Part shown: positions 59,042 to 64,000 of the stretch, in pieces | Layout of the letters: every line of letters begins with the position of its first letter | How positions within the stretch are numbered: the stretch's first letter is position 1 | Source: Streptomyces sp. TLI_171 | Lineage (GTDB): Bacteria; Actinomycetota; Actinomycetes; Streptomycetales; Streptomycetaceae | Assembly: GCF_003610255.1 (NCBI RefSeq) | Contig: NZ_RAPS01000001.1 | Span: 7,839,001-7,903,000, forward strand | Length of the DNA: 64,000 nt | Direction of reading: 5' to 3' | Program-made: the position numbers and the translations under genes | The notes under the pieces: model-generated | What the model saw: only the letters and a program-made list of their open reading frames with translations | Told to the model about the DNA's origin: nothing | Database searches by the model: none

Positions 59042-61495
59042 ATGAACGGGTCCTTCCGCATCCTGGCCATGCCCGGACGCGCCCTCCGCCGGGCGGCGTC
59101 GGCCGCCGCCCTCCTGCTGCCCGCCGCGCTCCTCGTCGGTCCGGCCGCCGCCCCCGCGAGCGCCGCCACGGTGAGCACCTCCATCACCGTGGACGGCGCC
59201 AGGACCGGCCGGGTCTTCGACGGGGTCGGCGCGGCCAGCGGCGGCGGCGGCAACTCCCGCCTGCTGATCGACTATCCCGAACCCCAGCGCAGCCAACTCC
59301 TCGACTACCTGTTCAAACCCGGCTACGGCGCCGCCCTCCAGACCCTGAAGATCGAGATCGGCGGCGACACCAACTCCACCGACGGCGCCGAGCCCAGCTA
59401 CCAGCACTCCCGGGGCGCGGTCGACTGCAACCAGGGCTACGAGTGGTGGCTGGCCGAGCAGGCCAAGGCCCGCAACCCCGACATCAAGCTCTACGGCCTC
59501 GCCTGGGGCGCGCCCGGCTGGATCGGCGTGAACGACGCGGCCAACCCGAGCCCCGGCACGCCGTACTTCTGGTCCCAGGACATGATCGACTACCTGATGG
59601 GCTGGATCGGCTGCGCCGCCCAGCATCACCTGCCGATCGACTACCTCGGCGGCTGGAACGAGCGCGACTACAACGCCACCTGGTACAAGAACCTGAAGAG
59701 CGCCCTGACCGCGAACGGCCACGGCTCGACCAAGGTGGTCGGAGCGGACAGCTGGGACTGGAAGCTCGCCGACGCGATGGCCGCCGATCCCGCGCTGGAC
59801 AACGCGATCGACGTCATCGGCATGCACTACCCGTGCGGCTACCTCGGCGCGATGACCACCTGCAACAGCACGCCCTCCGCGCAGGCGATCGGCAAGCCGC
59901 TGTGGGCCAGCGAGAGCGGCTCGCAGGACTACAACACCGGCGCCGCGGCGGTGGCCCGCGCGATCAACCGCGACTACATCGACGGCCGGATGACCTCGTT
60001 CATCAACTGGCCGGCCATCGCCGCGCTCTACCAGAACCTCTACTTCTCCACCGACGGCATGTCACTCGCCCCGCAACCGTGGTCCGGCAGCTACTCGATC
60101 GGGCAGACCACCTGGGTCACCGCGCACACCACCCAGTTCACCAAGCCCGGCTGGAAGTACCTCGACCCGGCGGCCGGATACCTGGGCGGCAACCGGACGA
60201 ACGGCAGCTACGTCGCGCTGAGGTCGCCGAGCACCGGCGACTACTCCGCCGTCGTCGAGACCATGGACGCCACCGCGTCCCAGACCGCCGCCTTCACGAT
60301 CACCGGCGGGCTGTCGACCGGCCAGGTGCACGTCTGGTCGACCAACCTCGCCACGGCGGACGCCTCCGACGACCTCGTCCACGAGCAGGACCTCACGCCC
60401 GTCAACGGCTCGTACACGCTCACGCTGCAGCCCGGCCACCTCTACACGGTGACCACCACCACCGGCCAGGGCAAGGGCGCCGCCACCGCGCCCGCGGCCG
60501 CACCGCTCGGCCTGCCGTACGCGGACGGCTTCGACACCCCGGCCGCGACCGGCTCGCCGCGCTACTTCGCCGACATGAACGGCGCCTTCCAGACCGGTCC
60601 CTGCGCCGGCGGCCGCACCGGCTCCTGCCTGCGGCAGATGGCCCCCACCGCCCCGATCCACTGGACGGACGAGCCGAACAAGGCTCCCTACACGATCGTC
60701 GGCGACCTCGGCTGGGCCAACTACACCGCCGCCGCCGACACCCTCTTCGCACAGCCGGGCGCCGCCGAGGTCCTCGGCCGCGTCAACCAGCAGGGCCGCA
60801 ACGACGGCGGCCTCAACGCCTACCACCTGCGGCTGAGCGACACCGGCAGCTGGGCGATCCTCAAGAGCGACCTCGCCTGGAGCCTCACCACTCTGGCGTC
60901 CGGCACCGTGACCGCGCCCGGCCTGAACACCTGGCACCGGCTCTCCCTCACCATGCAGGGCTCCACCCTGACCGCAGCGATCGACGGCAAGACCGTCGGC
61001 ACCGCCACCGACCACTCCTACACCTCCGGCATGGCGGGCCTCGCCCTGACCGGCTACCGGACCCAGCAGTTCGACAACCTCGCCCTCACCCCGGGCACCG
61101 GCACGGGCCCGATCACCGGCCCGGTCGCCTCCGGCGTGAGCGGCAAGTGCCTCGACGCCTACGGCAACTCCTCGGCCGACGGAACCAAAGCCGTCATCTG
61201 GACCTGCGCGACCAGCGACCAGGCCCAGGCGTGGACCTGGGACAACGGCCGCCTGCTGCACGGCGGCAAGTGCCTGGACGTGGTCGGCCAGGGCACCGCG
61301 GTCGGCACCCTGGTCGACCTGTGGACCTGCAACGGCGGGGCCAACCAGCAGTGGAACGCGCAGGCGGACGGCACGCTGAAGAGCCTCCAGTCCGGCCTGT
61401 GCCTCGACGACCCGTCAGCCAGCACCACCGACGGCACCCAACTGGTCGTGTGGACCTGCAAGGGCAGCGCCAACCAGAAGTGGACCCTGCCGTGA
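59042..61495 (+). CDS. Secreted galactocerebrosidase-like glycosidase (GH59) with ricin-B lectin domain
   Basis: The protein has 817 residues. A Sec signal (ASAAALLLPAALLVGPAAAP) is followed by a GH59 catalytic TIM barrel: FDGVGAASGGGGNSRLLIDY, TLKIEIGGDTNSTDGAEPSY, YLGGWNERDYNATWYKNL with the acid/base Glu in NER, and the nucleophile Glu in LWASESGSQDYNTG. A GH59-type beta and lectin-like part follows (about 450-690). Residues about 700-817 form a ricin-type trefoil (CBM13; KCLDAYGNSSADGTKAVIWT, three such repeats). It should remove beta-galactose from galactolipids or glycans outside the cell. A repressor-type promoter precedes it. Confidence 0.88.
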   Translation: MNGSFRILAMPGRALRRAASAAALLLPAALLVGPAAAPASAATVSTSITVDGARTGRVFDGVGAASGGGGNSRLLIDYPEPQRSQLLDYLFKPGYGAALQTLKIEIGGDTNSTDGAEPSYQHSRGAVDCNQGYEWWLAEQAKARNPDIKLYGLAWGAPGWIGVNDAANPSPGTPYFWSQDMIDYLMGWIGCAAQHHLPIDYLGGWNERDYNATWYKNLKSALTANGHGSTKVVGADSWDWKLADAMAADPALDNAIDVIGMHYPCGYLGAMTTCNSTPSAQAIGKPLWASESGSQDYNTGAAAVARAINRDYIDGRMTSFINWPAIAALYQNLYFSTDGMSLAPQPWSGSYSIGQTTWVTAHTTQFTKPGWKYLDPAAGYLGGNRTNGSYVALRSPSTGDYSAVVETMDATASQTAAFTITGGLSTGQVHVWSTNLATADASDDLVHEQDLTPVNGSYTLTLQPGHLYTVTTTTGQGKGAATAPAAAPLGLPYADGFDTPAATGSPRYFADMNGAFQTGPCAGGRTGSCLRQMAPTAPIHWTDEPNKAPYTIVGDLGWANYTAAADTLFAQPGAAEVLGRVNQQGRNDGGLNAYHLRLSDTGSWAILKSDLAWSLTTLASGTVTAPGLNTWHRLSLTMQGSTLTAAIDGKTVGTATDHSYTSGMAGLALTGYRTQQFDNLALTPGTGTGPITGPVASGVSGKCLDAYGNSSADGTKAVIWTCATSDQAQAWTWDNGRLLHGGKCLDVVGQGTAVGTLVDLWTCNGGANQQWNAQADGTLKSLQSGLCLDDPSASTTDGTQLVVWTCKGSANQKWTLP

Positions 61496-61501
61496 GCCCG
61501 G

Positions 61502-61531
61502 GGCCGGACAGCGCCGAGCCGCTGTCCGGCC
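61502..61531. terminator. Terminator after the GH59 gene
   Basis: A perfect 12-bp stem GGCCGGACAGCG / CGCTGTCCGGCC with a 6-nt loop lies 7 bp after the stop. Confidence 0.8.
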
Positions 61532-61899
61532 ACGCCGTTCGCCGTTCGACCGCTCGGTCGGGGCTCCACTTCGAGGCGTCCCGGGGACGGCGGGTGGGCT
61601 GCCGCCCGGTCAGACGGGCCGTGTGCGGTGCAGGCCGGCGGCGTGCACGTCTTCCCCGTCGCGCTGGGCCTGGAAGAACCGGAGGTGCTGATCCACCCGG
61701 GGAGCCGTCGACTCCGGGGACGGTCGGTGGGTACCTGGCGCGGTGAGGGCGGAGGTCCGACCCGACCGGCGGACCGTCAGGTCCCCATAACCACGGCCGG
61801 TTCCCGGGCCGGCCTGACGCCTCCTTGTCGGCGCTGTGGGCATCCGCGGGAGCGGCACGGACACGTGCACCCGTACTCCGGCAGTCGCTGCCCGAGAAG

Positions 61900-62320
61900 C
61901 GCCGAGTGTCCTCATGGCCAGGGGCGGTGCCTGATGTCGATGACGTGCGTGCCGACGGCAGGCGCGGCGGTGACGCCTTCGTCGGTGTCCTCCTGGGCGA
62001 GGCGCCGGTCGGGGGGACTGCAGGCAGGCGGGCGGCGTGAAGGCAGGCGTCGGGCGCGCGGGCGCCGTCATCGCGGCCGACCACCGGCCATCGCAACTCG
62101 TCCGGGCCGACCGGCGCCAGGCCGTGGCGGACGATGTCGGCGAAGGTGGCGGAGACCGCGGCGGCGCAACAGCGAGGCCGTGAAGGCGGGTTCGGCGGCC
62201 ACCCGCTCGGGGGTGACGGTGATGCCGTGCGCAGCGAGCGCCGTCCGTACACACGAGTGGTTCAGTTCGGTGGGGTCGGCGAGGGTGAGGTCGAAGTCGA
62301 AGTGACGGGGGCTGCCCCCG
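61900..62320 (-). pseudogene. Decayed coding region with a HAD-like start
   Basis: On the minus strand one frame reads FDFDLTLADPTELNHSCVRT and ALAAHGITVTPERVAAEPAF, resembling the first motif (DxDxT) of haloacid-dehalogenase phosphatases. It then breaks; other frames continue with ATFADIVRHGLAPVGPDELR and AQEDTDEGVTAAPAVGTHVI. There is no intact frame or clear start. It is likely one or two decayed genes. Confidence 0.4.
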
Positions 62321-62334
62321 ACCGCCCTCGCCGT

Positions 62335-62366
62335 CGCTACGCCTCAGCGGCCGCTGAGGCGTAGCG
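62335..62366. repeat. Perfect 32-bp palindrome
   Basis: The left half CGCTACGCCTCAGCGG is the exact reverse complement of the right half, with no loop. It lies 108 bp before the SnoaL-like gene and just upstream of the decayed HAD-like frame. It could be a terminator, a binding site or a recombination relic. Confidence 0.75.
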
Positions 62367-62474
62367 CCTCGCGGTGCCGGGGCGCGGCGTGTCACTGGGC
62401 GGGGCACAGTGGAGTCAGGGTCGGCGCGCGCGGTGGCGTTCGCCGCCAGGGGCGTGGGACCAGGAGGTTGCACC

Positions 62475-63167
62475 ATGACTTTCGTCCAGATCGTCGAGTG
62501 CCGCACGGAGCGGCCGGACGAGCTCAACCAGCTGATGACCAGCTGGATCGAAGTGACAGAGGGGAAGCGGACCGCCACCCACACCATGGTCGGGGCCGAC
62601 CGAGAGGATGCCCGGCATGTCGTGGAGATCGTCGAGTTCCCCTCGTACGAGGCGGCGATGCGCAACTCCGGTCTGCCGGAGACCGATCGGATCTTCCGGG
62701 AGATGGTGGCCCTGTGCCAGGAGCCACCGACGTTCACCAACCTGGATCTCGTCCGCGACGAGCAGTTCCTCAAGGACGCCGCCCGCCGGCTGCTGACCGA
62801 GCCGGCGAACGGGGACATGTCCGCCGTCGACGAGCTGATCGCACCCGACTACGTCGACCACGACCCGTCGATGGACGCCGACACCGTCGGCCCGGCAGCC
62901 GTCAGGGACATGATCGAGCGCTACCGCCGGGCCTTCGACTTCGTCTTCGACGTCCAGAGCCAGATCGCCGAGGGCGACCACGTGTGCACCCGGTGGACCT
63001 GGCGCGGCACGCACATCGGCGAGTTCATGGGCATGCCCGCCAGCAACAGGATGATCGAGTCCACCGGAATGACCGTCTGGCGCTTCGAGGAGGGAAAGGC
63101 CAAGGAAGGCTGGTGGAGCTGGGATGCCGTGGCCATGATGAAGCAGCTGGGAATGATGCCCGACTGA
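62475..63167 (+). CDS. SnoaL-like ester cyclase family protein with N-terminal extra domain
   Basis: The protein has 230 residues with a strong AGGAGG. Residues about 1-95 form a ferredoxin-like dimeric alpha/beta part (MTFVQIVECRTERPDELNQL, RHVVEIVEFPSYEAAMRNSG). Residues about 96-230 are an NTF2/SnoaL domain (PANGDMSAVDELIAPDYVDH, AEGDHVCTRWTWRGTHIGEF, MGMPASNRMIESTGMTVWRF). The fusion suggests a small-molecule catalyst or sensor. The reaction is unknown. Confidence 0.83.
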   Translation: MTFVQIVECRTERPDELNQLMTSWIEVTEGKRTATHTMVGADREDARHVVEIVEFPSYEAAMRNSGLPETDRIFREMVALCQEPPTFTNLDLVRDEQFLKDAARRLLTEPANGDMSAVDELIAPDYVDHDPSMDADTVGPAAVRDMIERYRRAFDFVFDVQSQIAEGDHVCTRWTWRGTHIGEFMGMPASNRMIESTGMTVWRFEEGKAKEGWWSWDAVAMMKQLGMMPD

Positions 63168-63674
63168 TCGGGGGTCAGCGCGTCCACCGCACCGCAACCG
63201 CCGACTCGGCGGCTTCCGAGCACCCGGTGGCAGTTGGCCGCCGTCACCCGGATCAACGCAGGTGTGCTTTCCCGGGTTCGAGCACCAGACCTGAGCACGC
63301 TGGTGAGGGTCGCAGGACGCCGGAGCCGGCTGCCCCATCGAGACCGCCACCCGAAGAACGGCGCGGCCACCGCCCTCGGCCCATTGATCCCGTGGCAGGT
63401 CGAGTCGAGGCGATTGACGGCCGCGGAGTGTCCGGCAGCGGTCCGCCAGGCCCGGCCGCTCCTGGCGAGGGGGCGTTCGCGCGCCTCCGGAGGGCCGGGT
63501 GCCCTGGAGCCGGAGCGGCTGGTGCCAGGCCTGGTTCGCCTGCTCTGTCGGCACCCGTCCGGCGGGGTGCCGACCTGCCCGGACGGCCCCGCTTCGGTCT
63601 CGACGGCACCGCGCGGGCGGCGGGTCGGCCGATCCGGTGGCGTTGGTTCGGTGACGATGGGTCACACTGTGCCC
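63168..63674. other. Stretch without a gene
   Basis: No convincing coding frame, RNA or repeat is seen. Confidence 0.45.
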
Positions 63675-63866
63675 ATGAACCCCGATCGCCGCCCGCTGGA
63701 GCTCGCCTTCTCCGAGCCCGCCGCCGACCCTGTCCAGGCCGCCGAGCGCCCTCACCTGCCCGTTGCCGAGCGCCCGCCGTTCCTGGAACCGGACGCCGGG
63801 GCGGGGCCGGTGGCTTCCGTCCCGCCCCCCGCCCGGCGCCCGCTCGCACAGGTCCAGCTCGCCTGA
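63675..63866 (+). CDS. Small Pro/Ala-rich hypothetical protein
   Basis: The product has 63 residues, with codons strongly GC-biased at the third position and repeated PVAERP-type segments (HLPVAERPPFLEPDAG). The ribosome site is weak and there is no domain. It could be a real small protein or a chance frame. Confidence 0.35.
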   Translation: MNPDRRPLELAFSEPAADPVQAAERPHLPVAERPPFLEPDAGAGPVASVPPPARRPLAQVQLA

Positions 63867-63969
63867 GTCCGATGCGGCTGCTTCGGGGGAGCCGGCGGCG
63901 GACGCCGCCGGCAGAGGTCGCGCCGCACGTCCTGACCCGCGGCGACGCCCCGCGATCGCCGAGGCCGGT

Positions 63970-64000
63970 TCAGGCGCGCAGGAACGCCTCGAGCGAGGTC
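63970..64000 (-). CDS. C-terminal end of a minus-strand gene cut by the window edge
   Basis: The last nine codons before a TGA read TSLEAFLRA, an ending common in alpha/beta hydrolases and similar enzymes. The rest of the gene lies outside the window, so nothing more can be said. Confidence 0.35.
   Translation of the reverse strand, partial: TSLEAFLRA

Noticed and set aside
63675..63866. Small Pro/Ala-rich ORF as a lanthipeptide or lasso precursor
   Set aside because: No Cys, Ser/Thr-rich core or maturation genes; kept only as a low-confidence hypothetical protein.

Overview
The window is high-GC DNA with strongly GC-biased third codon positions. Its content is typical of a streptomycete (Streptomyces or Kitasatospora): an SsgA-like sporulation protein, a large LuxR-family ATP-binding regulator, Tat- and Sec-exported hydrolases, STAS/HATPase anti-sigma pairs, MmyB-type XRE regulators, an ABC-F protein and a Ser/Thr kinase. 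Many gene remnants and two kinds of decayed insertion sequence suggest an accessory stretch of chromosome.

0-10 kb looks like a catabolic locus for aspartyl peptides. It holds the end of aspartase (aspA), a polar amino-acid ABC transporter operon overlapping an M20 peptidase gene, two intact secreted S51 (cyanophycinase-like) peptidases plus a decayed third, and an RpiR-type regulator. A coherent but unproven reading is outside hydrolysis of a cyanophycin-like or other aspartyl polymer, import, intracellular dipeptide cleavage and deamination of aspartate.

10-25 kb is a patchwork: small conserved proteins, a fructosamine-kinase-like gene with two frameshifts, a TetR/SnoaL divergent pair with a clear dyad, a truncated WD40-like gene, STAS proteins, an IS5-type scrap, a decayed IS630 transposase, and an XRE-cupin regulator divergent from an epoxide hydrolase. 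24.6-25.9 kb holds a fragment resembling a conjugation coupling protein and a four-tRNA array on the minus strand (Gln-CTG, Ser-GCT, a Ser-CGA-like gene carrying a hexamer expansion in its anticodon region, Tyr-GTA). Immediately upstream of the array are an intrinsic-terminator-like hairpin and a 23-codon ORF made mostly of Ser, Gln and Tyr codons. This is the most unusual structure in the window.

26-31 kb has a frameshifted acetyltransferase, a Tat-exported flavin amine oxidase, small regulators and an ABC-F ATPase preceded by a 9-codon upstream ORF. 31.6-44.2 kb forms a putative regulon: a tannase-family esterase, three alpha/beta hydrolases, two SDR oxidoreductases, an SsgA-like protein, a CGNR protein and a small SRPBCC-like protein surround a LAL regulator. 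Eight copies of a 15-bp asymmetric motif, GTC[AG]NN[TC]GAC[TG][GC]AT[GC], lie 65-136 bp before start codons, all in the same orientation relative to the gene.

44-64 kb carries a frameshifted SDR translationally coupled to a DUF1963-like gene, an XRE regulator, another SDR, a GH1 beta-glucosidase, an aminoglycoside-phosphotransferase-like gene, a second IS5 scrap, a DUF389 membrane protein, an internally deleted universal stress protein, a DHA2-type MFS exporter, a Ser/Thr kinase, an acidic His-rich protein, a secreted GH59 galactocerebrosidase-like enzyme with a ricin-type lectin domain, and a SnoaL-like protein. Several frameshifts (fructosamine kinase, one SDR) fall exactly where a run of five C/G should be six, so sequencing error must be excluded before calling those genes dead.
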